Shown in pieces: positions 17,595-27,379 of a stretch of 64,000 nucleotides of DNA. Within the stretch, counting starts at the first letter, position 1. Every line of letters starts with the position of its first letter. The position numbers and the translations under genes were made by a program. The stretch lies in the NCBI RefSeq assembly GCF_015291885.1, contig NZ_CP036186.1:4416001-4480000 (forward strand), in the 5' to 3' direction. A model generated the notes under the pieces. That model did no database searches, was not told the origin of the DNA, and was given only the letters and a program-made list of their open reading frames with translations. This DNA is from Stutzerimonas stutzeri. GTDB lineage: Bacteria > Pseudomonadota > Gammaproteobacteria > Pseudomonadales > Pseudomonadaceae.

Positions 17595-18512
17595 GTGAAC
17601 CCTATGCAAGCCGACCTGTATCCCTCGCGCCAGGAAGACCAGCCCAGCTGGCAGGAACGCCTGGATCCGGTCGTCTACCGCAGCGACCTGGAGAATGCGC
17701 CGATAGCGGCGGAGCTGATCGAGCGTTTCGAGCGCGACGGCTACCTGGTCATTCCCAATCTGTTCAGCGCCGACGAAGTGGCGGTGTTCCGTGCCGAACT
17801 CGAGCGCATGCGCCAGGACCCCGCCGTCGCCGGTTCCGGCAAGACCATCAAGGAACCCGATAGCGGCGCAATCCGCTCGGTGTTCGACATCCACAGCGAC
17901 AACGAACTGTTCGCCCGCGTGGCCGCCGATGAGCGCACCGCCGGCATCGCCCGTTACATTCTCGGCGGTGATCTGTACGTGCATCAGTCGCGGATGAACT
18001 TCAAGCCCGGCTTCACCGGCAAGGAGTTCTACTGGCACTCGGACTTCGAGACCTGGCACGTCGAGGACGGTATGCCGCGCATGCGGTGCCTGTCCTGCTC
18101 GATCCTGTTGACCGACAACGAGCCGCACAACGGCCCGCTGATGCTGATGCCTGGCTCGCACAAGCACTACGTGCGCTGCGTCGGCGCCACGCCGGAGAAC
18201 CACTACGAGAAATCCCTGCGCAAGCAGGAGTTCGGTGTGCCTGACCAGAACAGCCTTAGCGAGCTGGCCGGCCGCTTCGGCATCGACTGCGCCACCGGCC
18301 CCGCGGGCAGCGTGGTGTTCTTCGACTGCAACACCATGCACGGCTCCAACGGCAACATCACACCCAGCGCGCGAAGCAATCTGTTCTACGTCTACAACCA
18401 TGTGGATAATGCCGTGCAGCCGCCGTTCTGCGAGCAGAAACCCCGCCCGGCTTTCGTCGCCGAGCGCGAGACGTTCAAGCCGCTGGACATTCAGCCGCAA
18501 CAGTATCTCTGA
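17595..18512 (+). CDS. ectD: Ectoine hydroxylase
   Basis: Fe(II)- and 2-oxoglutarate-dependent dioxygenase that converts ectoine to 5-hydroxyectoine. The start is GTG 17595, five bases after AAAGGAGGT, giving 305 residues; ATG 17604 is a weaker alternative. The facial triad is visible as His and Asp in FYWHSDFETWHVEDG and the distal His in CNTMHGSNGNI. The ectoine-binding DGYLVIPNLFS region is near the N-terminus. Its presence indicates production of hydroxyectoine in stationary phase or under combined salt and heat stress. Confidence 0.96.
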   Translation: MNPMQADLYPSRQEDQPSWQERLDPVVYRSDLENAPIAAELIERFERDGYLVIPNLFSADEVAVFRAELERMRQDPAVAGSGKTIKEPDSGAIRSVFDIHSDNELFARVAADERTAGIARYILGGDLYVHQSRMNFKPGFTGKEFYWHSDFETWHVEDGMPRMRCLSCSILLTDNEPHNGPLMLMPGSHKHYVRCVGATPENHYEKSLRKQEFGVPDQNSLSELAGRFGIDCATGPAGSVVFFDCNTMHGSNGNITPSARSNLFYVYNHVDNAVQPPFCEQKPRPAFVAERETFKPLDIQPQQYL

Positions 18513-18665
18513 GGCGATTGGGCGCGTCTGATGACGGGCCCGATCCCCCGGCCTGGCCGATCACTTACGGCCCAGGGATGAATTCACTTTCAGCTCGTTG
18601 ATCGACAGGTGCGCCAGCCGCGCCGGGCCCGTCAACGGCCTGCCAGATTCGGACGCAATAAAAAT

Positions 18666-20096
18666 ATGCATACCGTAGAAAAGATCGGCGGCACGTCGAT
18701 GAGCCGCTTCGAGGAAGTCCTCGACAACATCTTCATCGGCCGCCGGGAAGGCGCAGCGCTGTACCAGCGCGTCTTCGTCGTCTCGGCCTACAGCGGCATG
18801 ACCAATCTGCTGCTGGAACACAAGAAGACCGGCGAGCCCGGCGTCTACCAGCGTTTTGCCGATGCCCAGAGCGAAGGCGCCTGGCGCGAGGCGCTGGAAG
18901 GCGTGCGCCAGCGCATGCTGGCCAAGAACGCCGAGCTGTTCAGCTCCGAGTACGAGCTGCACGCTGCCAATCAATTCATCAATTCGCGCATCGACGACGC
19001 CAGCGAGTGCATGCATAGCCTGCAGAAGCTCTGCGCCTACGGCCACTTCCAGCTCTCCGAGCACCTGATGAAGGTGCGCGAGATGCTCGCCTCCCTCGGT
19101 GAAGCGCATAGCGCCTTCAACTCGGTGCTGGCGCTCAAGCAGCGCGGCGTCAACGCGCGCCTGGCCGACCTCACCGGCTGGCAGCAGGAAGCGCCGCTGC
19201 CGTTCGAGGAGATGATCGCCAGCCATTTCGCCGGCTTCGACCTGAGCCGCGAACTGGTGGTCGCCACCGGCTACACGCATTGCGCCGAAGGCCTGATGAA
19301 CACCTACGACCGTGGCTACAGCGAGATCACCTTCGCCCAGATCGCCGCCGCCACCGGCGCGCATGAAGCGATCATCCACAAGGAATTCCACCTCTCTTCC
19401 GCCGACCCGAACCTGGTCGGTGCCGACAAGGTGGTGACCATCGGCCGCACCAACTACGACGTCGCCGACCAGCTGTCGAACCTCGGCATGGAAGCGATCC
19501 ACCCGCGCGCGGCCAAGACCCTGCGCCGTGCCGGTGTCGAGCTGCGCATCAAGAATGCCTTCGAGCCCGAGCATGGCGGCACGCTGATCAGCCAGGACTA
19601 CAAGTCCGAGAAGCCCTGCGTCGAGATCATCGCCGGGCGCAAGGACGTCTTCGGCATCGAGGTGTTCGACCAGGACATGCTCGGCGACATCAGCCACGAC
19701 ATGGAGATCAGCAAGCTGCTCAAACAGCTCAAGCTCTATGTGGTGAACAAGGATTCCGACGCCAACAGCATCACTTACTACGCCTCCGGTTCGCGCAAAC
19801 TGATCAACCGCGCCGCGCGGCTGATCGAGGAGCACTACCCGGCCGCCGAGGTCACGGTGCACAACCTGGCCATCGTTTCGGCGATCGGCTCCGACCTCAA
19901 GGTCAAGGGCATCCTCGCCAAGACCGTGGCTGCTCTGGCCGAGGCGGGCATCAGCATCCAGGCGATCCACCAGTCTATCCGCCAGGTGGAGATGCAGTGT
20001 GTAGTCAACGAAGAGGACTACGACGCCGCCATCGCTGCGCTGCACCGCGCACTGATCGAGCCGGAAAACCACGGCGATGTGATCGCAGCGGCCTGA
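18666..20096 (+). CDS. ask: Ectoine-type aspartate kinase
   Basis: Phosphorylates aspartate to start the route to aspartate semialdehyde, the substrate of EctB. The 476-residue protein starts at MHTVEKIGGTSMSRFEEVL, carrying the kinase KxGGTS motif; an upstream in-frame start at 18609 has no ribosome site. The catalytic domain includes VFVVSAYSGMTNLLL and VGADKVVTIGRTNYD, and two ACT domains occupy the C-terminal third (DISHDMEISKLL, VSAIGSDLKVKGILAK). This is the specialised enzyme found in ect clusters, thought to avoid feedback inhibition by lysine and threonine. A T-tailed terminator follows. Confidence 0.95.
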   Translation: MHTVEKIGGTSMSRFEEVLDNIFIGRREGAALYQRVFVVSAYSGMTNLLLEHKKTGEPGVYQRFADAQSEGAWREALEGVRQRMLAKNAELFSSEYELHAANQFINSRIDDASECMHSLQKLCAYGHFQLSEHLMKVREMLASLGEAHSAFNSVLALKQRGVNARLADLTGWQQEAPLPFEEMIASHFAGFDLSRELVVATGYTHCAEGLMNTYDRGYSEITFAQIAAATGAHEAIIHKEFHLSSADPNLVGADKVVTIGRTNYDVADQLSNLGMEAIHPRAAKTLRRAGVELRIKNAFEPEHGGTLISQDYKSEKPCVEIIAGRKDVFGIEVFDQDMLGDISHDMEISKLLKQLKLYVVNKDSDANSITYYASGSRKLINRAARLIEEHYPAAEVTVHNLAIVSAIGSDLKVKGILAKTVAALAEAGISIQAIHQSIRQVEMQCVVNEEDYDAAIAALHRALIEPENHGDVIAAA

Positions 20097-20111
20097 TCGA
20101 CGCTTCATTGG

Positions 20112-20138
20112 AAAACGCCGGGCTCGTCCCGGCGTTTT
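20112..20138 (+). terminator. Rho-independent terminator after ask
   Basis: AAAACGCCGGG, loop CTCGT, CCCGGCGTTTT: an 11-bp perfect stem with T-tail 16 bp after the ask stop codon. It closes the ectABCD-ask operon. Confidence 0.9.
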
Positions 20139-20269
20139 GCTGTCTGGACGCTGACGCCGATCAATACTGCCGGCAACGCGCAGGATGACTATGGAGACAA
20201 GAAGCACGTCACACTTTACCCGCTGAGGCCTGACCTGCTCGCCGGCTTATCCACCATGCAGGAGTTGCC

Positions 20270-20488
20270 ATGTTTCCCGAGTACCGCGACCTGATCACCC
20301 GCCTGAAGGCAGAAAACAAGACCTTTGCCCGCCTGTTCGATAAGCACAACGAGCTGGATCAACGGGTCAAGAACATCGAAGCCCACATCGTGCCAGGCAC
20401 CGACAGCGAGGTGGAAACCCTGAAGAAGGAGAAGCTGCAGCTCAAGGATCGGCTCTACGAGATGCTCAAGGACGCATCCGCCGCCTGA
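20270..20488 (+). CDS. YdcH-family (DUF465) small coiled-coil protein
   Basis: A 72-residue protein starting MFPEYRDLITRLKAENKTFA, with the family pattern LFDKHNELDQRVKNIE and KKEKLQLKDRLYEMLK. These helices form a short alpha-helical hairpin or coiled coil. Function unknown. A GC hairpin follows at 20494-20517. Confidence 0.9.
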   Translation: MFPEYRDLITRLKAENKTFARLFDKHNELDQRVKNIEAHIVPGTDSEVETLKKEKLQLKDRLYEMLKDASAA

Positions 20489-20493
20489 GTCCC

Positions 20494-20517
20494 GGCGCCC
20501 CGCTCAGGCGGGGCGCC
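20494..20517 (+). terminator. GC-rich hairpin after the YdcH-like gene
   Basis: GGCGCCCCGC, loop TCAG, and the exact reverse complement form a 10-bp stem five bases after the stop codon. No T-run is present. Confidence 0.55.
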
Positions 20518-20615
20518 ATTGCGCCTCACCCCGAATATCGCAGACGACGCGCAATCGGCCGGCAAGCACAGTAAAATGCCGCGCTTCTTCGATGCCCTCC
20601 TGCGAGTCCCGCGCC

Positions 20616-21989
20616 ATGAGCACCCCTTACCGCACCGAGCTGCTGTCCCCTGCCGGCACGCTGAAATCCATGCGTTACGCCTTTGCCTACGGTGCCGATG
20701 CGGTATACGCCGGGCAGCCGCGGTACAGCCTGCGCGTGCGCAACAACGAGTTCGACCACGCCAACCTCAAGCTCGGCATCGACGAAGCGCATGCGCTGGG
20801 CAAGCAGTTCTATGTGGTGGTCAACATCGCCCCGCACAACGCCAAGCTGAAGACCTTCATCAAGGACCTGGAGCCGGTGGTAGCGATGGGCCCGGATGCG
20901 CTGATCATGTCCGATCCCGGCCTGATCATGCTGGTTCGTCAGCATTTCCCCGCGCAAACCATTCACCTGTCGGTACAGGCCAACGCGGTGAACTGGGCCA
21001 CGGTGAAATTCTGGCACTCCCAGGGCGTGCGCCGGGTAATCCTTTCGCGCGAGCTGTCGCTGGAGGAGATCGCCGAGATCCGCGAGCAGGTGCCGGACAT
21101 GGAACTCGAAGTGTTCGTCCACGGTGCACTGTGCATGGCGTACTCCGGCCGCTGCCTGCTGTCGGGCTACATCAACAAGCGCGATCCCAACCAGGGCAGT
21201 TGCACCAACGCCTGCCGCTGGGAGTACAAGACCCACGAGGCGAAGGAGGACGAACTGGGTAACTCGGTGCACCTCTACGAGCCCATCGCCGTGCAGCAGG
21301 TCGAGGCGCAGGGCAACCCGACCCTGGGCGTCGGAGCGCCCACCGACAAGGTGTTCCTGCTCGAGGATGTCTCGCGGCCCGGCGAGTTCATGGAGGCGAC
21401 CGAGGACGAGCACGGAACCTACATCATGAACTCCAAGGATCTGCGCGCCGTGCAGCATGTCGAGCGGTTGGTGCAGATGGGCGTGCACTCGCTGAAGATC
21501 GAAGGCCGCACCAAGAGCCACTACTACGTGGCGCGTACCGCGCAGGTCTACCGCAAGGCCATCGATGATGCACTGGCCGGCCGGCCGTTCGACAAGTCGT
21601 TGATGGACACCCTCGAATCCCTGGCCCACCGCGGCTACACCGAGGGTTTCCTGCGCCGTCACGTGCACGACGAATACCAGAACTACGAACGCGGCTTCTC
21701 GCTCTCCGAGCGCCAGCAGTTCGTCGGCGAGCTGACCGGCGAGCGGCGCAACGGCCTGGCCGAGGTGAAAGTGAAAAACCGCTTCGCGGTCGGCGACAGG
21801 CTGGAGCTGATGACACCGCAGGGCAATCTCAACCTGCGCCTGGAGGCCCTGGAAAGCAGCCGCGGCGAGGCCATCGAGGTTGCGCCGGGCGACGGCCACA
21901 CCGTCTATCTGCCGGTCCCGCAGGACGTGGACCTGCACTTCGGCCTGCTGATGCGCGAGCTGGAGGGCGGCAGCAGCACCCGCGGCTGA
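20616..21989 (+). CDS. trhP: Peptidase U32-family tRNA hydroxylation protein TrhP (YegQ)
   Basis: Member of the U32 family involved in 5-hydroxyuridine formation at tRNA position 34. The 457-residue protein starts MSTPYRTELLSPAGTLKSM. Typical blocks are YGADAVYAGQPRYSLRVR, LEVFVHGALCMAYSGRCLLS and NACRWEY, with the conserved cysteines of the family, followed by SLKIEGRTKSHYYVA. Length and C-terminal extension fit YegQ/TrhP rather than the shorter UbiU/UbiV proteins. It is in the position of PA5440 relative to uvrD. Confidence 0.88.
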   Translation: MSTPYRTELLSPAGTLKSMRYAFAYGADAVYAGQPRYSLRVRNNEFDHANLKLGIDEAHALGKQFYVVVNIAPHNAKLKTFIKDLEPVVAMGPDALIMSDPGLIMLVRQHFPAQTIHLSVQANAVNWATVKFWHSQGVRRVILSRELSLEEIAEIREQVPDMELEVFVHGALCMAYSGRCLLSGYINKRDPNQGSCTNACRWEYKTHEAKEDELGNSVHLYEPIAVQQVEAQGNPTLGVGAPTDKVFLLEDVSRPGEFMEATEDEHGTYIMNSKDLRAVQHVERLVQMGVHSLKIEGRTKSHYYVARTAQVYRKAIDDALAGRPFDKSLMDTLESLAHRGYTEGFLRRHVHDEYQNYERGFSLSERQQFVGELTGERRNGLAEVKVKNRFAVGDRLELMTPQGNLNLRLEALESSRGEAIEVAPGDGHTVYLPVPQDVDLHFGLLMRELEGGSSTRG

Positions 21990-22010
21990 AGCTGGGCGGG
22001 CATCCCCCCG

Positions 22011-24863
22011 CTAGCGCAGCAGCTCGGCGAACTGCTCGGCCGGCACCGGCGGGCTGAGCAGGTAGCCCTGGATTTCGTCGCACAGGTTGGCCTTGAGGAA
22101 GTCCATCTGCGCCTGGGTTTCCACGCCCTCGGCCACCACTCGCCGTTCCAGGCTGTGAACCATGGCGATGATGGCACGGGTGATCGCCGCATCCTGGGTG
22201 GAATGCTCCACCTCGCTGATGAACGAGCGGTCGATCTTCACGTAGTCCACCGGGAAGCGCTTGAGGTAGCTCAGCGACGAGAAACCGGTGCCGAAGTCGT
22301 CGATCGCCAACTTCACGCCCAGGGCACGCAATTGCTCGCTGATGCTGATGGCGTTATCGATGTCGTCCAGCAGCTGACTCTCGGTCAGTTCCAGTTCCAG
22401 CATCGCTGGCGGCAGCCCGGTCTCTTCCAGCACCTGGCGCACCAGACTGACGAAGTTGCCCTGACGCAGCTGCTTCACGGAGAGGTTCACCGACACGCGG
22501 ATGTCCGCCAGCCCTTCCTGCTGCCAGCGGCGTGCCTGGCGGCAGGCCTCGCGCAGGACGAACTCGCCCAGCGGAATGATCAGCCCGGTTTCCTCGGCCA
22601 GCGGAATGAAGTCCGCCGGCGTGACCAGTCCGCGCTGCGGGTGGCGCCAGCGCACCAATGCCTCGGCGGCCTCCAGGCTGTCGTCGGCCAGACTCAGGCG
22701 CGGTTGGTAGAAGACTTCCAGCTGGCCGACTTCCAGCGCCTTGCGCAGCTGGTTTTCCAGTTGCAGGTAGTGCATGCCGGATGCCTGCGGGCGGTCGGTG
22801 AAGAACTGCAGGGTGTTGCCGCCCAGGTGCTTGGCCTGCTGCATGGCGGTGCTGGCCTGGCGCAGCAGGACCTCGGCATCGCGGCTGTTGTCCGGCAGCA
22901 GGCTGACGCCGATGGAAGCCCCGATCACCAACTCCTGATCACCGACGATTATCGGCTTGCGGATCCGCTGCAGCAGCCGGCTACCCATATGAGCGAGACC
23001 GCTGAGGCTGCCATAGCCATCGAGAAGCACGACGAATTCGTCGCCAGACAAGCGAGCGATGGTGTCCGCATCGGCCAGGGTCTGCTTCAACCGGCGCGAT
23101 ACCTCGCGCAACAGCTCATCGGCCGCTTCATGGCCGAGGCTTTCGTTGAGCAGTTTGAAGCGATCCAGGTCGATGTAGAGCACCGCCATGTTGCGTCCGT
23201 TGCGATGCCCACGCTGGCAGGCCTCATGCAGCCGCTCCTTGAGCAGGCCGCGATTGGCGAGCCCGGTTAGATCGTCATGCTGACTCAGATAACGCAGGCG
23301 TTCCTCGATCTTGCGCCGTACGCTGAGATCGGAAATGAAGGCGACCACGTGAGAGACACTGTTGTTGGCATCACGCACTTCACGCAACTGCACCCACTGC
23401 GGGTAGACCTCGCCGCTCTTGCGCGTCTCGATCAGCTCGCCCTGCCAGTAGCCATTACGTTCCAGTGCTTCGCGCATCGCCGCGTACTGGCGCTGGCTTT
23501 CCGGTGAGCCGGCAATGCGCGCCACGCTACGACCGAGCAATTCCTCACGGCTATAACCGGACAACGCACAACAGGCGTCATTGATCGCCAACACGCGGTA
23601 CTTGGCGTTCATGATCACCATGCCTTCGCTGGCCGCTTCGAACACCGTCGCAGCCAGTCGCTGCTGCTCGGCCTGGCGGCGCAGATCACTGATGTCGCGA
23701 CGGGTACCGATCATGCGCAGCGCTCGCCCGGAAGCATCACGCTGGATCACCCGCCCGCGGTCCTCCATGCAGATCTCAGTGCCATCGGCTCGCAACGCAC
23801 GATACTCGACGGCAAAAAACTCGGTTTCGCCCTTCAGGTGCGAAATCAGGGTGGCGCGGACACCCGCCAGATCATCCGGATGGATGTCCGGCAGCGGGGA
23901 GCCGTCTTCGTCATGGCGCCTTTGTAGCCCGATGCCAAAGACCACCTCGAGTCGAGAGTGATGAATGCGGTTGTGTTGCAGGTCCCAGTCCCAAAGCCCG
24001 AGACCACTGGCATCGAGGGCCAGATTCAATCGCGCCTCGCTTTCGCCCAGCTCCTCGGCAACCCGGGCCAGCTCGGCGGTGCGCTTGACCACCCGCTGCT
24101 CGAGGTCGTCATAAGCGCCACGCAATTGCTGCTCGGCATGGCGGCGCTGCTCGACTTCCGATGCCAGGCGACGGTTGAGCACATCCGCCTCGCGCCCGGC
24201 CTTTTCCAGCCGCTCGATCAGGCGCTGCTTGTGCAACCGCTGTTGCAGGCCGTCGCTGACCAGTCGGTTGATCTGCCAAGCGATCAGGCTCAGGGTCGCA
24301 AGCACGATCATCGCCAACAAGCCCCACCCCTGCTGCAGCGGGTGCTCACTGGTCATTAGGAGCAAGCCCGTCGGCAGCAGGCTGGGCACGGCAAAACTGA
24401 AGAACGCCGGCAGACTGACCCCGTAGGCGACACTGGCTGCCACCACCACCGAGCCGATCAGACCGTAGAGCCGCGCCTGGGTGACGAACACGTCAGGCGG
24501 CACCAGAACCACCATGGCGTAGCACAGACTCAGCGCTGAAGCAGCACTGCCCAGCAAGAAGCGCCAGCGCCAGTACGGCTCTGCCTGCTGCTCGGAGCTG
24601 GTTCGATTGAAAGTCATGACCTGCTGCAGCCGCAACAGCCCCAGAAATGCCATCCAGCCTGCCCAGATGCCAAGCTCGATGCCGCCCCGCTCACCCCAGA
24701 GCACAACCACACAGATCAGCGTGGTGATCAACAGCAGCACAGCCGGAATACGCGAACCCCGGTACAACAGTCGTGTGCGCTCGGCGGGGTGATCGGCTGC
24801 CGATGCCCCGCTGGGGACTTGCTGCGCTGATGCCAGGTTGGCGGCTCGGATAGACTCGGTCAT
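22011..24863 (-). CDS. Membrane GGDEF/EAL protein with two PAS domains
   Basis: Predicted c-di-GMP turnover protein of 950 residues. In order it has an N-terminal membrane region of about five to six segments (residues 35-200), a coiled coil (210-270), two PAS/PAC domains (about 275-395 and 400-515), a GGDEF domain and an EAL domain. The GGDEF signature reads LSGDEF, slightly off consensus; the EAL signature is intact (AEALVRW, ELTESQL, AIDDFGTGFSSLSYL, KIDRSF, AEGVET), so phosphodiesterase activity is likely. The start is ATG 24863; a longer frame begins only at TTG 24914. Same position as PA5442, next to uvrD. Confidence 0.88.
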   Translation of the reverse strand: MTESIRAANLASAQQVPSGASAADHPAERTRLLYRGSRIPAVLLLITTLICVVVLWGERGGIELGIWAGWMAFLGLLRLQQVMTFNRTSSEQQAEPYWRWRFLLGSAASALSLCYAMVVLVPPDVFVTQARLYGLIGSVVVAASVAYGVSLPAFFSFAVPSLLPTGLLLMTSEHPLQQGWGLLAMIVLATLSLIAWQINRLVSDGLQQRLHKQRLIERLEKAGREADVLNRRLASEVEQRRHAEQQLRGAYDDLEQRVVKRTAELARVAEELGESEARLNLALDASGLGLWDWDLQHNRIHHSRLEVVFGIGLQRRHDEDGSPLPDIHPDDLAGVRATLISHLKGETEFFAVEYRALRADGTEICMEDRGRVIQRDASGRALRMIGTRRDISDLRRQAEQQRLAATVFEAASEGMVIMNAKYRVLAINDACCALSGYSREELLGRSVARIAGSPESQRQYAAMREALERNGYWQGELIETRKSGEVYPQWVQLREVRDANNSVSHVVAFISDLSVRRKIEERLRYLSQHDDLTGLANRGLLKERLHEACQRGHRNGRNMAVLYIDLDRFKLLNESLGHEAADELLREVSRRLKQTLADADTIARLSGDEFVVLLDGYGSLSGLAHMGSRLLQRIRKPIIVGDQELVIGASIGVSLLPDNSRDAEVLLRQASTAMQQAKHLGGNTLQFFTDRPQASGMHYLQLENQLRKALEVGQLEVFYQPRLSLADDSLEAAEALVRWRHPQRGLVTPADFIPLAEETGLIIPLGEFVLREACRQARRWQQEGLADIRVSVNLSVKQLRQGNFVSLVRQVLEETGLPPAMLELELTESQLLDDIDNAISISEQLRALGVKLAIDDFGTGFSSLSYLKRFPVDYVKIDRSFISEVEHSTQDAAITRAIIAMVHSLERRVVAEGVETQAQMDFLKANLCDEIQGYLLSPPVPAEQFAELLR

Positions 24864-25116
24864 GGATGTTGTTCTAGTAATAGCTGCACCCGAATTAGGC
24901 TCTCTGGGAACCAAAACACGTTTGATAATGGCATGTTGCTAGCCCCTCGTCATACCACGGTGCGTCGGAAATACCCCTATGGTCACCCTTATCGACCAAT
25001 GGATGAGCCGCTACACCAATCCGATTCGCCAACGGTAACCTTCGTTTGCCGCGAGCGGCACGCCGGAACGGACCACAGGGCGAGCGAAGCGCAGGCATTT
25101 CCAATAGAATGCCGCG

Positions 25117-27306
25117 ATGCATGACGATCTCTCTCTCCTCCTGAATTCCCTCAACGATGCTCAGCGCCAGGCCGTGGCCGCGCCGCTGGGCCGTCAACTG
25201 GTATTGGCTGGCGCTGGCTCGGGCAAGACCCGGGTACTGGTGCACCGCATCGCCTGGTTGCATCAGGTCGAGCGCGCATCATTGCACTCGATTCTTTCGG
25301 TGACCTTTACCAACAAGGCTGCTGCAGAGATGCGTCAGCGTATCGAGCAGCTGCTGCACGTCAACCCGCAGGGCATGTGGGTCGGCACCTTCCACGGCCT
25401 GGCCCACCGCCTGCTGCGGGCGCACTGGCAGGAAGCCAAGCTGGCGCAGAATTTCCAGATCCTCGACTCCGACGACCAGCAGCGTCTGGTCAAGCGGGTG
25501 ATCCGCGAACTCGGCCTTGATGAGCAGCGCTGGCCGGCACGCCAGGCCCAGTGGTGGATAAATGGTCAGAAAGACGAAGGCCTGCGCCCGCGTAACATCC
25601 AGGCTGGCGGCGATCTGTTCCTCGCCACTCAGCTGAAGATCTACGAAGCCTACGAAGAGGCCTGCGCCCGCGCCGGCGTCATCGACTTTTCCGAACTGCT
25701 GCTGCGCGCCCTGGACCTGTGGCGTGATCATCCGGGTTTGCTCGAGCACTATCAGCGGCGCTTCCGCCACGTATTGGTCGACGAGTTCCAGGACACCAAC
25801 GCCGTGCAGTACGCCTGGCTGCGACTGCTGGCCAAGGGCGGCGAAAGCCTGATGGTGGTCGGCGACGACGACCAGTCGATCTACGGCTGGCGCGGCGCGC
25901 GCATCGAGAACCTGCACCAGTTCAGCGCCGATTTCCCGGACGCCGAAACCATCCGCCTGGAGCAGAACTACCGCTCCACCGCCTGCATTCTCAAGGCCGC
26001 CAACGCGCTGATCGCCAACAATCAGGGTCGTCTCGGCAAGGAGCTCTGGACTTCCGGTTGCGAGGGCGAGCCGATCAGCCTGTACGCCGCCTTCAACGAG
26101 CACGACGAAGCGCGCTACGTGGTCGAGAGCATCGAGAAAGCCATCCGCGACGGCATGAGCCGCAGCGAGATCGCCATCCTCTACCGCTCCAACGCGCAGT
26201 CGCGGGTGCTGGAAGAGGCGCTGCTGCGCGAGAAGATTCCCTACCGTATCTATGGCGGCCAGCGCTTCTTCGAGCGCGCCGAGATCAAGAACGCCATGGC
26301 CTACCTGCGCATGATCCAGACCCGCGACAACGACGCGGCGCTGGAGCGGGTGATCAACGTGCCGGCCCGCGGCATCGGCGAGAAGACCGTCGAAGCACTC
26401 CGCCAGCTGGCGCGTGAGCAGGGCCTATCGATGTGGGCGGCGCTGCATCAGGCGGTCGGTACCAAAGCGGTTTCCGGCCGCGCTGCCAGCGCGCTGAACG
26501 CCTTTGTCGAGCTGGTCGACACCCTGGCGCTGAAGGTCGAAGGCATGCAGCTGCACAACATGGCGCAGCTGGTCATCGAACAGTCCGGGCTGCTGGCCTA
26601 TCACCGCGACGAGAAAGGCGAGAAGGCCCAGGCGCGGGTGGAAAACCTCGAGGAACTGGTCTCCGCCGCGCGTGCCTTCGACAGCTACAGCGAAGAGGAC
26701 GACGACGTCCAGTCGCCGCTGGCCGCCTTCCTCGATCACGCGTCGCTGGAGGCCGGCGAACAGCAGGCCGGCGACCACGAGGACAGCGTGCAGCTGATGA
26801 CCCTGCACAGCGCCAAGGGTCTGGAGTTCCCGCTGGTGTTCCTGGTCGGCATGGAAGAAGGCCTGTTCCCGCACAAGATGAGCCTGGAGGAATCTGGCCG
26901 CCTGGAAGAAGAACGCCGCCTGGCCTATGTCGGCATTACCCGCGCCATGCAGCAGCTCGTCATCACCTACGCCGAAACCCGCCGGCTCTACGGCAGCGAG
27001 ACCTACAACAAGATCTCGCGCTTCGTCCGTGAAGTGCCGCCAGCGCTGATCCAGGAAGTGCGTCTGAGCAATACCGTGACGCGCTCGTTCAGCGGCAAGA
27101 GCATGAGCGGCTCGTCACTGTTCGATGGCGCCGGCGTGCCGGAAACGCCGTTCAACCTTGGCCAGCGCGTGCGCCATTCGCTGTTCGGCGAAGGCACCAT
27201 CCTCAACTTCGAAGGCTCCGGTGCCCAGGCACGGGTGCAGGTCAATTTCGAAGACGAGGGCAGCAAATGGCTGATGCTCAGCTACGCAAAACTTGAAGCA
27301 CTGTAG
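25117..27306 (+). CDS. uvrD: DNA helicase II
   Basis: SF1 3'-5' helicase of nucleotide excision and mismatch repair, 729 residues. Walker A is LVLAGAGSGKTRVL near residue 30, motif II is VLVDEFQDTNAVQY, and motif III-IV includes GDDDQSIYGWRGA. Motifs V-VI are seen as MTLHSAKGLEFPLVF and YVGITRAMQQL. The C-terminal Tudor-like tail (GQRVRHSLFGEGTILNFEG) binds RNA polymerase in homologues. It is a single housekeeping copy, not part of a defence system. Confidence 0.97.
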   Translation: MHDDLSLLLNSLNDAQRQAVAAPLGRQLVLAGAGSGKTRVLVHRIAWLHQVERASLHSILSVTFTNKAAAEMRQRIEQLLHVNPQGMWVGTFHGLAHRLLRAHWQEAKLAQNFQILDSDDQQRLVKRVIRELGLDEQRWPARQAQWWINGQKDEGLRPRNIQAGGDLFLATQLKIYEAYEEACARAGVIDFSELLLRALDLWRDHPGLLEHYQRRFRHVLVDEFQDTNAVQYAWLRLLAKGGESLMVVGDDDQSIYGWRGARIENLHQFSADFPDAETIRLEQNYRSTACILKAANALIANNQGRLGKELWTSGCEGEPISLYAAFNEHDEARYVVESIEKAIRDGMSRSEIAILYRSNAQSRVLEEALLREKIPYRIYGGQRFFERAEIKNAMAYLRMIQTRDNDAALERVINVPARGIGEKTVEALRQLAREQGLSMWAALHQAVGTKAVSGRAASALNAFVELVDTLALKVEGMQLHNMAQLVIEQSGLLAYHRDEKGEKAQARVENLEELVSAARAFDSYSEEDDDVQSPLAAFLDHASLEAGEQQAGDHEDSVQLMTLHSAKGLEFPLVFLVGMEEGLFPHKMSLEESGRLEEERRLAYVGITRAMQQLVITYAETRRLYGSETYNKISRFVREVPPALIQEVRLSNTVTRSFSGKSMSGSSLFDGAGVPETPFNLGQRVRHSLFGEGTILNFEGSGAQARVQVNFEDEGSKWLMLSYAKLEAL

Positions 27307-27379
27307 AGTTGACGCTAACGTCAACCCGTCATACCAACAAGCCTTTCCTATAAGAAGAATCTTCCAAGGATACCGACCC

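Noticed and set aside
18561..20207. 548-codon open frame antisense to ask
   Set aside because: High-GC third-position effect; no motif, and ask on the other strand is certain. Similar long antisense frames over dctB (52209-54308), fdnHI (35133-37031) and ectB (15790-16998) are rejected for the same reason.
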